The notes: a model not told the origin generated them from the letters alone. Positions 34,665 through 43,363 are shown, numbered from the stretch's first letter. The stretch: 64,000 bases of DNA from JACJWR01 sp964627505 (GCA_964627505.1 CAZVKB010000001.1:1-64000); one strand, 5' to 3'. Numbers and translations are program-made.

Positions 34665-34832
34665 TCTCACCGCCTTCCGATGCCCGGGGGTTTCCGTGAT
34701 GTCCGTAGAGGTCCCGTCCCGCGCCGCATTCATTGGCCTGTGCACCGGGGAAGTGTGCACACGACAGGCGGGTCCTGGGATCGGGGAAGTACCCCAGGAC
34801 GGGCGGCGGGAGGGGGCCACCACGGACATCGA

Positions 34833-35264
34833 TCAGAAAAGCCCAGGCACCACCTCCTGTGAAACCTCCGCGAACTCGGGTTCCTGTGCCGACAGGTAGT
34901 TCTCCCAGGCGCTGGCGTCCCAAATTTCAAGCGTGGAGTGGTTTCCCACCACGACGCAATCTCGACCCACACCTGCGTAAGCACGCAACTGCGCGGGGAT
35001 CGTGATCCGACCTTGCCGATCGGGCACTTGATCGAATGCGCTGGAAAAGAAGACGCGGGAGAAGGCCCGGGCCTTGGCATCCGAACGAGACGCTTCTTGG
35101 ATGCGGGCGGCGTATTCGGTGAACTCGGCAATCGGCCACACAGCCAGCGAACGGTCCTGGCCCTTGGTGAGGACCACGCCGCCCACAAGCCCATCGCGAA
35201 ACTTGGCGGGCATGGTGAGGCGGCCTTTGTCGTCCAGCTTGGGGTGGTGGGTGCCAAGAAACAT
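34833..35264 (-). CDS. mraZ: Transcriptional regulator MraZ
   Basis: A 143-residue protein with two AbrB-like SpoVT domains; it represses its own promoter and the dcw genes. Each half carries the signature: LDDKGRLTMPAKFRDGL and PDRQGRITIPAQLRAYAG. The ATG at 35264 gives the canonical MFLGTHHPKLDDKGR N-terminus, with GGAGAGG 8 bases upstream, and is preferred over a GTG at 35273. It is the first gene of the dcw run, and three 10-bp-spaced boxes lie 66-90 bases upstream. Confidence 0.96.
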   Translation of the reverse strand: MFLGTHHPKLDDKGRLTMPAKFRDGLVGGVVLTKGQDRSLAVWPIAEFTEYAARIQEASRSDAKARAFSRVFFSSAFDQVPDRQGRITIPAQLRAYAGVGRDCVVVGNHSTLEIWDASAWENYLSAQEPEFAEVSQEVVPGLF

Positions 35265-35329
35265 GGTCACCACCTCTCCCGTCGCTCCGTGTGATTAGTG
35301 CACGCTGCGGTTCAGCTGACCCGCGGAGC

Positions 35330-35354
35330 CCCACTTTACCCCACTTCCACCCAC
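35330..35354 (-). promoter_or_regulatory. MraZ box: three GTGGG repeats, 10-bp period
   Basis: On the minus strand GTGGG occurs at 35354-35350, 35344-35340 and 35334-35330, exactly 10 bases apart, so on one face of the helix. A fourth GTGGG lies at 35385-35381. This is the direct-repeat design known for MraZ operators (TGGGN repeats with 5-base spacers in Escherichia coli), upstream of mraZ itself. Confidence 0.8.
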
Positions 35355-35427
35355 AATCAACCCCTCCACCTGCCGGCTCCCCCACTTCCCCGAAAATTCC
35401 GCGGGCTTCCGAGGTTGGTGACATCCA

Positions 35428-35652
35428 CAAAGGTGCTCGCTTGGTCACTCCCGCAAAGGTGCTCGCTTGGTCACACATGTGGGGAGCACCGGGCAGTNNN
35501 NNNNNNNNNNNNNNNNNNNNNNNNNNNNNNNNNNNNNNNNNNNNNNNNNNNNNNNNNNNNNNNNNNNNNNNNNNNNNNNNNNNNNNNNNNNNNNNNNGGT
35601 CACTCCCGCAAAGGTGCTCGCTTGGTCACACATGTGGGGAGCACCGGGCAGT
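35428..35652. repeat. Minisatellite flanking an assembly gap
   Basis: The 21-mer CAAAGGTGCTCGCTTGGTCAC occurs at 35428-35448, 35454-35474 and 35609-35629. The longer 55-base segment 35443-35497 is repeated exactly at 35598-35652, directly on the other side of the N run. GGTGCTC and GAGCACC (for example 35458-35464 and 35484-35490) can form a hairpin. Copy number is unresolved. Confidence 0.85.
35498..35597. other. Assembly gap (100 N) between identical 55-base ends
   Basis: The 55 bases to the left and right of this N run are identical, which is typical of an assembler stopping at a repeat with that overlap length. The true gap may be zero, negative or a longer array. Confidence 0.95.
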
Positions 35653-35898
35653 GTCACCAGGAGGCTGGCAAGGGTTGGCATCGACATGGGCCCAGGATGC
35701 ATGGGCCCAGGATTAGGCAGACGAAGGCGGCGCCGCGGTTGGGATATGGCAGTTGCTCACTCACCAAGCCAGTAGCAGGGGAGGCAACGGCGGCGGCGTC
35801 CACGATTCGATTGCTGAAAGTTCGATCGGCCCGACCTGCCGCAGGGGTTTTGTGCAAGCGCGCGCCAGTGCGTTCTCAACTGGTGCTGCGCGGAACCG
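35653..35898. other. Non-coding stretch downstream of the DUF3040 gene
   Basis: With 35265-35652 this makes about 630 bases without a gene. It holds a direct repeat, CATGGGCCCAGGAT at 35685-35698 and 35700-35713 (15-base period). Otherwise I see no gene or clear signal. Confidence 0.5.
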
Positions 35899-36285
35899 TC
35901 AGTTTTGGTCGCCCTCGCGGCGATTGCGCCAGCGGTCTTCCATCTTGCCCATGAAGCCGGCTTGTGGCTTGGCCGTGGGGGTGGCGGGATGTGTGGTGTC
36001 AGCAGTGGTTGTGGTGACGGTTTCGGCTGAGCCGGTGAAGGCCAGCACCACACCTGCCAACATCGCCAAGAATCCGAGCACTCCGACGACTGCGAGTTTG
36101 ACGGCGACGCCGGTCACAAGCAGTCCGAGGCCTACGAGCATCACCACCACACCCAAAATCAGCCGCTTGCGTGATACCCGGGTGCCGGAGGGCTGCCGAA
36201 GTGCGGTGGCGAACTTCGGATCTTCTGCGTAAAGGGCGCGCTCCATCTGTTCCAGAAGCCGCTGTTCGTGCTCAGATAGTGGCAC
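35899..36285 (-). CDS. DUF3040 membrane protein
   Basis: A 128-residue actinobacterial protein. The N-terminal PLSEHEQRLLEQMERALYAE followed by DPKFATALR is the DUF3040 signature. Two membrane helices follow (residues about 45-65 and 68-90), then a Thr/Pro-rich tail and a basic MGKMEDRWRNRREGD end. The function is unknown; its usual place is next to mraZ, as with Rv2169c in mycobacteria. The GTG at 36285 with AGGAGG 7 bases upstream is chosen; a longer frame to 36423 lacks the family N-terminus. Confidence 0.88.
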   Translation of the reverse strand: MPLSEHEQRLLEQMERALYAEDPKFATALRQPSGTRVSRKRLILGVVVMLVGLGLLVTGVAVKLAVVGVLGFLAMLAGVVLAFTGSAETVTTTTADTTHPATPTAKPQAGFMGKMEDRWRNRREGDQN

Positions 36286-36537
36286 GTCCCCACCTCCTCG
36301 GTGATGTGAGCCGTCGGGCATGGTCCTATGGCGTGTGCATAAGGATAAACATGCCTGCCCGAATTGGAAACCCGGACATGCAATTAGCCTACGTCGCTTG
36401 CCGATTAAGCGGTAGTCGTGCACTCAACTTCGCCCACTTGCCGCACGTGGCGCGCAGAATGTCACCCTCTGCAACCGCTCTCACTGCGCGTAGCTGTACC
36501 ACCTGAGCGACTGTCCAGACCTGCCGCGCCGACCGGA

Positions 36538-37803
36538 CTATTGGGTCCAAGGCCGCGGTGTGACCAACCGTGCGGGTTGTACTGCATCCCGTCCGAAGCG
36601 CTGAGCGGCTCGGTCCATTACTGCTTCTGCTTCCCGCCACCCCTGCTCCCGATCGCCGATCAGCAACTGACGGGGGGCATCGGCAGCGGCCACAAGCTGT
36701 TCGACTCGAACCCCTACCAGCCGGATGCGCGCACGCTGCAAGCCCAGGGAACTCAGCAATGAAAGCGCAACACGATAGATATCGTGACCGACGTCCAACG
36801 GATCGGTCACCGTCCGACTCCGGGTGAGTGTGGTGAAATCGGCAAACCGGACTTTTAGCACCACCGTGCGCCCCACCACCTCGGCGGCGCGCATTCGGGC
36901 CGCCACCCGCTCACTGAGCCGCAACACCTCAGCTTCGATCATGGCGAGGTCATCGACGTCGACCGGGAAAGTCTCCTCGGCTCCGATACTGCGCTCACGC
37001 TCGTCGCGGGCTACGGCGCGATCGTCACGGCCCCAGGCCAAGTCCCAGAGGTGGCGCCCGACAGCTAGGCCACACATGCGCTGCAGCGTAGGTACTGGGG
37101 TGCGGGCAATATCGCCCACCGTGCGCAGCCCAAGCCGATGCAACTTTTCTTCGGTCTTCTCCCCCACGCCCCACAGGGCTGCCACCGGCAGCGGGTGCAG
37201 AAAGGTCACCACTTCAGCTGGTGGCACCACGATCAACCCGTCGGGTTTCGCCTGGGCGGAGGCTAGTTTGGCGACGAACTTGTTCCCAGCTACGCCCACC
37301 GACGAAGTGATGCCCTGTTCATCAAAGATTCGAGCCCGGATGTGCTCACCGATGATGCGCGGTGAACCTAATCGGCGCATCGCCGCCGACACATCCAGAA
37401 AAGCCTCGTCCAGTGACAGCGGCTCCACCCGATCGGTAACAGCGCGAAAGATCTCCATCACGCCTGCACTCACACGGGTGTAGTGACGGTGGTCCGGTGG
37501 GATGATCACCGCCTGTGGGCAGATTCGGCGGGCGCGCCCCATCGGCATCGCGGAATGCACCCCCAACGCACGCGCCTCGTAGGTGGCTGACAGCACAACT
37601 CCCCGGCTGCCGGTGCCCCCGACAATCACCGGTGTACCGCGTAGGTGCGGTCGGCTGAGCAGTTCCACCGAGGCATAGAACGCATCCATGTCCACGTGCA
37701 GAATCCGGCATTGTGCGTCATCTACGAGCGCGCCGGAATCTGCCCCACCCTTTCCCGTCCACGGTCGGGTCGCAGCAGTGCGGCGCAGTTGGGACCGACT
37801 CAT
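36538..37803 (-). CDS. dinB: DNA polymerase IV (Y family)
   Basis: A 421-residue translesion polymerase. The catalytic Asp is in HVDMDAFYASVE (about residue 42), and the Asp-Glu pair is in PLSLDEAFLDVS. Finger, thumb (helix-hairpin-helix LWGVGEKTEEKLHRLGL) and little-finger regions follow. All catalytic residues are present, so it is an active DinB and not the inactive ImuB of mycobacterial mutasomes. The ATG at 37803 has GGAGGGT 4 bases upstream, 28 bases after the dnaE2 stop, so the two are one operon. No clear C-terminal beta-clamp motif was seen. Confidence 0.95.
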   Translation of the reverse strand: MSRSQLRRTAATRPWTGKGGADSGALVDDAQCRILHVDMDAFYASVELLSRPHLRGTPVIVGGTGSRGVVLSATYEARALGVHSAMPMGRARRICPQAVIIPPDHRHYTRVSAGVMEIFRAVTDRVEPLSLDEAFLDVSAAMRRLGSPRIIGEHIRARIFDEQGITSSVGVAGNKFVAKLASAQAKPDGLIVVPPAEVVTFLHPLPVAALWGVGEKTEEKLHRLGLRTVGDIARTPVPTLQRMCGLAVGRHLWDLAWGRDDRAVARDERERSIGAEETFPVDVDDLAMIEAEVLRLSERVAARMRAAEVVGRTVVLKVRFADFTTLTRSRTVTDPLDVGHDIYRVALSLLSSLGLQRARIRLVGVRVEQLVAAADAPRQLLIGDREQGWREAEAVMDRAAQRFGRDAVQPARLVTPRPWTQ

Positions 37804-37831
37804 CGCACCCTCCAGCACAGTGTGTGGGCCG

Positions 37832-40800
37832 TCATCCTGGGCTCCCTGGGCTGGCGTGCCACAGTTTCCCTGGTCGCTTCCGCTCTGATTTTCCCGGGGA
37901 ACTCGCCGACGTCGGGGCCATTCCGCGGGCGTTGCTGGGGTCAGCACCAGCTGGTCGGATGTCCGCGAACGGCGAACGCGACCAGAGATTGCCAACTGTG
38001 CTCAACCGGTGCTGCTGCTGGTCCTGTGCGCTGCGCACTGGCCGAGGCGAGTCATTGAGCAAGGCGTACACCCCATCTCTTCCTCGAGCCATCCACACCT
38101 CATGTAACGCCGGCAGTGACCAACAGCCTGTCGCCCGCAGCGACACTCCCCGGGCCCCGGTCCGGCGAATCGCGCCTCGTACCAGCAGCAGCCACTCCCG
38201 AAACACCACGGAGGCGTAGGGGTCTTGTACGTCCGGAAAGAAAGTGGTGTCCACTGGCCCGCTACCGTCATCGAGCGTAAGGAACACGACCCGTCGGCCA
38301 CTGCGGATCGGGGGCGTCTGAGTGGCGACTTTCACCCCACCGACCAAGATCTCCTGCTGAGAGCGACACATGAGCAACTCGTTGGAGCGAGTGGCTCCCA
38401 GCGCGCGCAGCATCGGGTGGTAGAAGTCGACCACATGGGCGCTGGCGTCTAGGCCCAAAACTGCAATCTCGGCAGCCACCTGTTCGGCCAGGCTGAATTC
38501 CGGCAGGCCGCTGGGGACCTCCGTCACACAGGTGCGGCTGAAATCAAAGGACATCTGGACTCCCTCGACTCCAGCCGGTTGTTCGGCAGCGGCTGATTGC
38601 ACACCTGCGGAGCGCACGACGTCGAGTTCGCCGGGAAGCGGCGCCTGACCAGTAGCGTCGGTTGACCGGATGGATGATCGAGTGACGCCGCGGGCTCGGC
38701 GGTGGCTTCGTCGCTCCAAGCGGTCAAGATCGGCCGCCTGCAGGAGGAGATCCCGGCGGGTGAGCCGGTTACTCCCCCCATCCGCTCCCAGCCCATACAT
38801 CGAGTCACACGCCCCAGTGATGATCAAACTCTCCACGATGGGCCGACTCACCTGGGCCCGGAGCCAGAAGTCGGCCAGATCGGTATAGGGCTGCCCAGCC
38901 ACCACCCGCGTGACCTCATCTGTCGACATGCCTTTCACCTCGGCGAGGGCCAATCTGATGCCATAGCGAGTTCCGATCCGTTCCACGCGGTAGTGGGCCG
39001 CTGAGGCGTTGATGTCCAAAGGCAGCACCTGAATGCCGTGGTGACGGGCGTCGTCGAGGATCAACCGTTTGGGATACATGCCCGGATCGTGGGTGAGCAC
39101 ACCGGCGAAAAACGCAGCCGGATGGTGGCACTTCAACCAGGCCGACTGATAGGTGGGCAAGGCGAAGGCCGCTGCGTGTGCCTTACAGAATCCGAACGAC
39201 GCAAACGAGCGCAACACCTGCCACACCTGCTCGATCACACTCAACTCGTAGCCCGCCTCATGGGCTCGGCCGTAGAACCAGCCACGGATCTGTTCTTGAC
39301 CCTCCGGACTTCCCATCGCCCGCCGCACCTCGTCGGCCTCTGCCAACGCGCAACCGGTCATCGTGGCGACAATCCGTAGCACCTGCTCGTGATACACCAC
39401 CACGCCATACGTTTCGGCCAGCGCTGGGCGCAGATCGGGGTGGGGGAACTCCGGTTCGCGCCACCCGTGGTGCGCCGCGAGGAACGGAGCGATCATGTCG
39501 CTCTTGACCGGCCCGGGCCGGAAGAGCGAAATATCGATGATGATGTCGTTGAAAGTGCGAGGACCAAACTTGCCGAGGAGTTCACGTTGCCCTGGCGACT
39601 CGATCTGGAAACAGCCCAGGGTGCGCGTGGAACCGATGAGCGCGAAAGTGTCGGGATCGTCGAGCGGAACTTCATCGAGGACCACATGTTGACCATCAAC
39701 CCGGCTGATCTCAGTTACCGCGTGCTGCATCGCCGACTGCATCCGAATTCCCAGCACATCGAGTTTGAGGAAGCCGAGCGCTTCGACGTCGTCCTTGTCG
39801 AACTGGCTCATCGGGAAGCCTTGCCAACTAGCCTCCACCGGTGTGCGGTCGAGCATGGTGGCATCGGAGAGCAACACGCCGCAGGGATGCACAGCGATGT
39901 GGCGAGGCAATCCGTCAAGTGCGGCAACGAGGTCCAAAAATACGTCGAGTTCCCCGGTTGCGGCGCGACGACCGATGTCGGACGTTCGCACCTCCGGTAG
40001 TTCAGCCAACGCCTCCCGTACCTGTGCAGCACGAATATGCGGGAACGCCTTGGCGAATGCGTCGACGTCACCTGGTGACATACCCAGCGCCGCGCCAACA
40101 TCTCGGATCGCGTGGCGCACTCGGTAGGTGTCGCGCATCGACACACAAGTGGCGCGCTCCCCACCGAAACGGGCCAAGATCCGTGCGTAGACCTCCGGCC
40201 GACGGGCCGACTCGACATCCACATCGATGTCCGGCAGGGAGCGGCGCAGCGGGGAGAGAAAACGTTCCATCAGCAGGTTGTGTCGCAACGGATCGACCCC
40301 GGAGATCCCCAAGAGGTAGTTGACCAGGCTGCCCGCTCCGGAGCCCCGCGCAGCCACTCGCACGCCCATCTCGCGGATCAGGTCCACAACTTCGACCACG
40401 GTCAGAAAGTAGCCCGCAAAACCTAACTCGCCGATTACCGCCAACTCATCGGCCAACCGCTGCTCGGCCCGCTCGGAACCCAACCGACGGCGCTCGAGTT
40501 CCCGTCCACAGCGGGCTGCCAACAGTCTGTGCGCCTGTCGAGCCTCGTGGTCGATGTCGGACTGCGTACGTCGACGAGACTCGTAGCCAGCGAGCACCGA
40601 GCGCACATCACCGGCCCGCTCCGATTGCACTCCGGCGGCGAGCACGGGCAACTCCGGCACATGGATGTCACCCAGACCGACATCGGCGATGGGGTCAAGC
40701 GCACAACTTTCCGCGAGCGCGAGGGTGTCGGACAGCAGCCGTGCTCGCTCGGAAACCACACCACCTGCCAGCGCGACGACCTCATCGGCCACACCGGATA

Positions 40801-41605
40801 ACTCCGACCAACTCTTGAGATAGCCCTGAGCATTGGTTCGGTCAAGATGGCGTGGGCTGATGGGCACCAACCGACGTACCGCATCCAGGACATCGGCCAC
40901 TGGCGCCTGTTCCGCAGTGGCGTAGCGCACGGCATTGCTGAGTACAGCAGTGCTACCGGTATCCCATGCCACGCGCAGCAACCGCGCCGCGGCAGCACTT
41001 GAGCGGAGAGCTCCCACTACCTCCCGATGTGAGCAGATCTCGACGTAGACGGGTGCGCCCACATGGTGGTGCCACCAGCGCAATTCGGCGGCGGCGAGAT
41101 CCAGCCGACGCCGCCGGCAGGCCTGACCAACAGTGGAGTCGGCACCAAGCAGGACAGCGAGGTGACCATCCGCGGCGTACTGCGCGACAAGGTCTCGCGT
41201 GACCTGCGGACGAGCCCGTTCCCCACGCAGATGTGCAGCCGACACCAGCCGGCAAAGCGCAGCCCACCCCCGCGCACCTCGCGCCAGCACTACCAGCCGG
41301 GAAGCCTCCTCGCGCACCGCCGACCCACCTCGGGCCGGGCTCAGTCGCTGCCCCGACGTTTGCCGGGTGGCGGCGGGGGCAGGCGACTCTGCGACCCCGA
41401 GGTCCACACCGAGGATGGGCGCAATCCCCGCATCCTGACAGGCCTGCGCGAACCGTACTGCGCCATAAACTCCGTCTCGGTCGGTGAGTCCAAGCGCGCG
41501 CTGGCCAAGGTTCACAGCAGTCTCAACAAGCTGCGCTGGTGTCGCCACACCGTGGCGCAGCGAGTAGCCCGACACTGTGCGCAGATGAACGAAGGGGTCG
41601 TTCAT
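37832..41605 (-). CDS. dnaE2: Error-prone DNA polymerase III alpha subunit DnaE2
   Basis: A 1257-residue C-family polymerase (ImuC/DnaE2) used for damage-induced mutagenesis. An N-terminal PHP domain begins FVHLRTVSGYSLRHGVATPA with GLTDRDGVYGAVRFAQA. The palm has RRSLPDIDVDVES and later DVLGIRMQSAMQHAV, a C-terminal OB-fold region follows (VVFLTLDDGSGPVDTTFFP), and there is no proofreading exonuclease. At 1257 residues it is longer than the usual 1050-1100, with extra segments around residues 70-95 and a variable tail. ATG 41605 is chosen; a GTG at 41626 is possible. Confidence 0.95.
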   Translation of the reverse strand: MNDPFVHLRTVSGYSLRHGVATPAQLVETAVNLGQRALGLTDRDGVYGAVRFAQACQDAGIAPILGVDLGVAESPAPAATRQTSGQRLSPARGGSAVREEASRLVVLARGARGWAALCRLVSAAHLRGERARPQVTRDLVAQYAADGHLAVLLGADSTVGQACRRRRLDLAAAELRWWHHHVGAPVYVEICSHREVVGALRSSAAAARLLRVAWDTGSTAVLSNAVRYATAEQAPVADVLDAVRRLVPISPRHLDRTNAQGYLKSWSELSGVADEVVALAGGVVSERARLLSDTLALAESCALDPIADVGLGDIHVPELPVLAAGVQSERAGDVRSVLAGYESRRRTQSDIDHEARQAHRLLAARCGRELERRRLGSERAEQRLADELAVIGELGFAGYFLTVVEVVDLIREMGVRVAARGSGAGSLVNYLLGISGVDPLRHNLLMERFLSPLRRSLPDIDVDVESARRPEVYARILARFGGERATCVSMRDTYRVRHAIRDVGAALGMSPGDVDAFAKAFPHIRAAQVREALAELPEVRTSDIGRRAATGELDVFLDLVAALDGLPRHIAVHPCGVLLSDATMLDRTPVEASWQGFPMSQFDKDDVEALGFLKLDVLGIRMQSAMQHAVTEISRVDGQHVVLDEVPLDDPDTFALIGSTRTLGCFQIESPGQRELLGKFGPRTFNDIIIDISLFRPGPVKSDMIAPFLAAHHGWREPEFPHPDLRPALAETYGVVVYHEQVLRIVATMTGCALAEADEVRRAMGSPEGQEQIRGWFYGRAHEAGYELSVIEQVWQVLRSFASFGFCKAHAAAFALPTYQSAWLKCHHPAAFFAGVLTHDPGMYPKRLILDDARHHGIQVLPLDINASAAHYRVERIGTRYGIRLALAEVKGMSTDEVTRVVAGQPYTDLADFWLRAQVSRPIVESLIITGACDSMYGLGADGGSNRLTRRDLLLQAADLDRLERRSHRRARGVTRSSIRSTDATGQAPLPGELDVVRSAGVQSAAAEQPAGVEGVQMSFDFSRTCVTEVPSGLPEFSLAEQVAAEIAVLGLDASAHVVDFYHPMLRALGATRSNELLMCRSQQEILVGGVKVATQTPPIRSGRRVVFLTLDDGSGPVDTTFFPDVQDPYASVVFREWLLLVRGAIRRTGARGVSLRATGCWSLPALHEVWMARGRDGVYALLNDSPRPVRSAQDQQQHRLSTVGNLWSRSPFADIRPAGADPSNARGMAPTSASSPGKSERKRPGKLWHASPGSPG

Positions 41606-41610
41606 GGCTG

Positions 41611-42051
41611 TTATCCCGCCCGGCACAGCACATCGGGGGCGTGCTGTGGGTGCTCACGGCGGTCTAGCCAAATGCACACGAGGTCGTGGAACACGCGCGC
41701 ATCCCGATAGAGATCGTCGGCCTCCCGCGACGTGACCACATTGAGTCCGGCTTCCGCCCGGGCCCGCTTGGTCGCACCGGCAGCAAAGAAAGCCGCCCAC
41801 TCCGCAAATTCCGGTGCGACATCGGCAAGCAGATCCCAGGCACTGCGCAGACGTCGACTGCGACTGGGGCGGCCCTGGCACGCCAGCACCGCCGCGGCTG
41901 ACCGCAACGCGCTCAGGTGGGACAGTGCAAACTTCTGCCCCGCCGAATCCGCCACCGCCGCGGCGGCCAAACAAGCTCGCGCGGCCGCCACGAGATCTCG
42001 GGTGGCAGCTGGCGGTCGCGGCCCGGTCAAAGGTATCTCGGAGATAGTCAT
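41611..42051 (-). CDS. SAV_6107-type HEPN-domain protein
   Basis: A 146-residue, largely helical protein: TRDLVAAARACLAAAAVADS, HLSALRSAAAVLACQGRPSR, then SAWDLLADVAPEFAEWAAFF. The pattern matches the actinobacterial HEPN family usually encoded beside dnaE2. No RX4-6H ribonuclease motif is evident. The GAAGGGA Shine-Dalgarno sequence fixes the ATG at 42051. It lies 5 bases before dnaE2 and 51 bases after the DUF6504 gene. A helper or accessory role in the translesion complex is inferred only from conserved neighbourhood. Confidence 0.8.
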   Translation of the reverse strand: MTISEIPLTGPRPPAATRDLVAAARACLAAAAVADSAGQKFALSHLSALRSAAAVLACQGRPSRSRRLRSAWDLLADVAPEFAEWAAFFAAGATKRARAEAGLNVVTSREADDLYRDARVFHDLVCIWLDRREHPQHAPDVLCRAG

Positions 42052-42102
42052 GATGATTCCCTTCTGCTGGCCGATGGCCCGCACTCAGACGGCATGGAGA
42101 GT

Positions 42103-42495
42103 TCAGTCCCAGACCCGGTCGAGCCACCAGGTGCCGCTAGCTGGTTCGTGGATGAGGTCGTAGACACCACTGCAGTCGGTGCCACGGCGTGTGGTGGCCG
42201 ATACCCGCCACACCTGCTTGTCAATCGGGTACGCACCCGGCAACGGCGGGGCGTACTGGTCTCCCAGCCCCAGTTGTGAACTGACGGGGACCGACTGTCG
42301 AGATCTCGCCCAGTGCATCCACCAGGGACCGGACTCGAACCAGCAGCCGAGCAGTTCGCGCACCTCGTAGGTCCGGTAACGCCACCGGAATCGCACTGGC
42401 GCGTCGGCCCCCACGCCAGTAGGCGAAGCGACGTGGGCACCGTCGGTGTCGGAGCCCCGCACTACCGTGCAGACATCGCGATACTTCCTGGACAT
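42103..42495 (-). CDS. DUF6504-like protein, first gene of the translesion operon
   Basis: A 130-residue basic protein of unknown function. The segment VRFRWRYRTYEVRELLGCWF and the C-terminal VWRVSATTRRGTDCSGVYDL followed by ASGTWWLDRVWD match the FLWRGR...VYDL...W.L.RV pattern of DUF6504 proteins, which often sit beside dinB or dnaE2 in actinobacteria. The GGAGGAG Shine-Dalgarno sequence lies 9 bases upstream. It heads the operon under the AGTAC palindrome at 42558. Confidence 0.75.
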   Translation of the reverse strand: MSRKYRDVCTVVRGSDTDGAHVASPTGVGADAPVRFRWRYRTYEVRELLGCWFESGPWWMHWARSRQSVPVSSQLGLGDQYAPPLPGAYPIDKQVWRVSATTRRGTDCSGVYDLIHEPASGTWWLDRVWD

Positions 42496-42557
42496 GAGAC
42501 CGACTCCTCCCCGTAGGACACATGACGAGACGTGCAGGCGATAATTTGCACCCTTTT

Positions 42558-42575
42558 GTAGTACTTTTGTACTAC
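42558..42575. promoter_or_regulatory. Perfect palindrome GTAGTAC-TTTT-GTACTAC, SOS-box-like operator
   Basis: Seven-base arms (42558-42564, 42569-42575) around a 4-base spacer lie 63-80 bases before the DUF6504 start. The core AGTAC-N4-GTACT fits the published cyanobacterial LexA consensus RGTACNNNDGTWCB on both strands and not the usual actinobacterial CGAAC-N4-GTTCG. It lies within AT-rich DNA just upstream of a possible -10, AAATTAT (42547-42541), where a repressor could block transcription. Confidence 0.7.
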
Positions 42576-42626
42576 CTAATTATTGAATCAGCGGCCAGTC
42601 GCCTCGTCAACATGTTCGATAGTAAA

Positions 42627-42648
42627 TATTCGTACAAATTTCCGAATA
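42627..42648. repeat. Second inverted repeat in the intergenic region
   Basis: TATTCG (42627-42632) and CGAATA (42643-42648) are separated by 10 bases. It lies between the two divergent operons; the spacing would suit a dimeric regulator, but no family is implied. Confidence 0.35.
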
Positions 42649-42754
42649 ATCGCTCACGGGAACGCACATGAAGAAGGTGCATTTGCGCGATAGTTGTTGG
42701 TTTCCAGTCACTTTTGAGACCCACATCACCAAGCTGGGGGCACCTCGCCTGTGA

Positions 42755-42781
42755 TTGATTGTCCGGAGTCAGGCGTACGAT
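42755..42781 (+). promoter_or_regulatory. Promoter of the crtA-cruF operon
   Basis: TTGATT (42755-42760) and TACGAT (42776-42781), 15 bases apart; the -10 ends 6 bases before the ATG at 42788. This fits a leaderless message. Confidence 0.45.
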
Positions 42782-42787
42782 AGAGGT

Positions 42788-43363
42788 ATGGCTGAGGCCG
42801 CTCAAGCACCATTGGCACCCCAATCCGGCCCCGCCGCACGCGTCCTCGCGCCGGGCGTGCAGGCAAGCCGGCTATGCGTGCGCGATCTCCACGGGGAGGT
42901 GCTTGTCGGACCGGTCTCGTTCACGCTCGCGCCCGGTTCCCTGAACATCCTCACCGGCGCGACTCCCGCTGGCCGCTATGCCCTAGTCGCCGCCCTCACC
43001 GGTCGGCTACCGCTGACCCGCGTCCGCCAGCACGGTGCCATGGTGGTTTTCGGTCACAGTGCACCGACCGGCATCCGCGCGCTCACCACCCTGGTCTTGC
43101 CCTGGCAGTCACCCGGAACGTCCACCGGCGAGCGCCGACACCAGGCTTTGGCGTGGGCAGATTCCCAACACACGGCACTGGCTGGCATGTGCCCAGGTCT
43201 GGAGGGCTTGAGTGGTGCAGACCAAGAATCCTTGCTGCGAGTCGGCCACCGACTGCGAGACCATGGCGTGATCGTCGTGCTCAGCGCCAACAACCGCGAC
43301 CTCACCGCCGCCACCCTCCAGCAAGCCGACGCTACGATCGACCTTGACGAACCCCGATGGTGA
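42788..43363 (+). CDS. Degenerate ABC-ATPase-like protein
   Basis: A 191-residue protein with the strand order of an ABC nucleotide-binding domain. ASRLCVRDLHGEVLVGPVSF matches the A-loop region, TGATPAGRYALVAALTGRLP stands where Walker A would be, and LSGADQESLLRVGHRLRDHG with VIVVLSANNRD stands where the signature and Walker B/H-loop lie. The Walker A lysine is absent (GATPAGRY for GxxGxGKS), and no Walker B Asp-Glu pair is clear, so ATP hydrolysis is doubtful. It heads the plus-strand operon before a hydrolase and crtA. Role unknown. Confidence 0.65.
   Translation: MAEAAQAPLAPQSGPAARVLAPGVQASRLCVRDLHGEVLVGPVSFTLAPGSLNILTGATPAGRYALVAALTGRLPLTRVRQHGAMVVFGHSAPTGIRALTTLVLPWQSPGTSTGERRHQALAWADSQHTALAGMCPGLEGLSGADQESLLRVGHRLRDHGVIVVLSANNRDLTAATLQQADATIDLDEPRW

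Noticed and set aside
36389..36640. 83-codon minus-strand frame between dinB and the DUF3040 gene
   Set aside because: It overlaps the dinB 3' end in another frame, has no recognisable family and no convincing ribosome-binding site.
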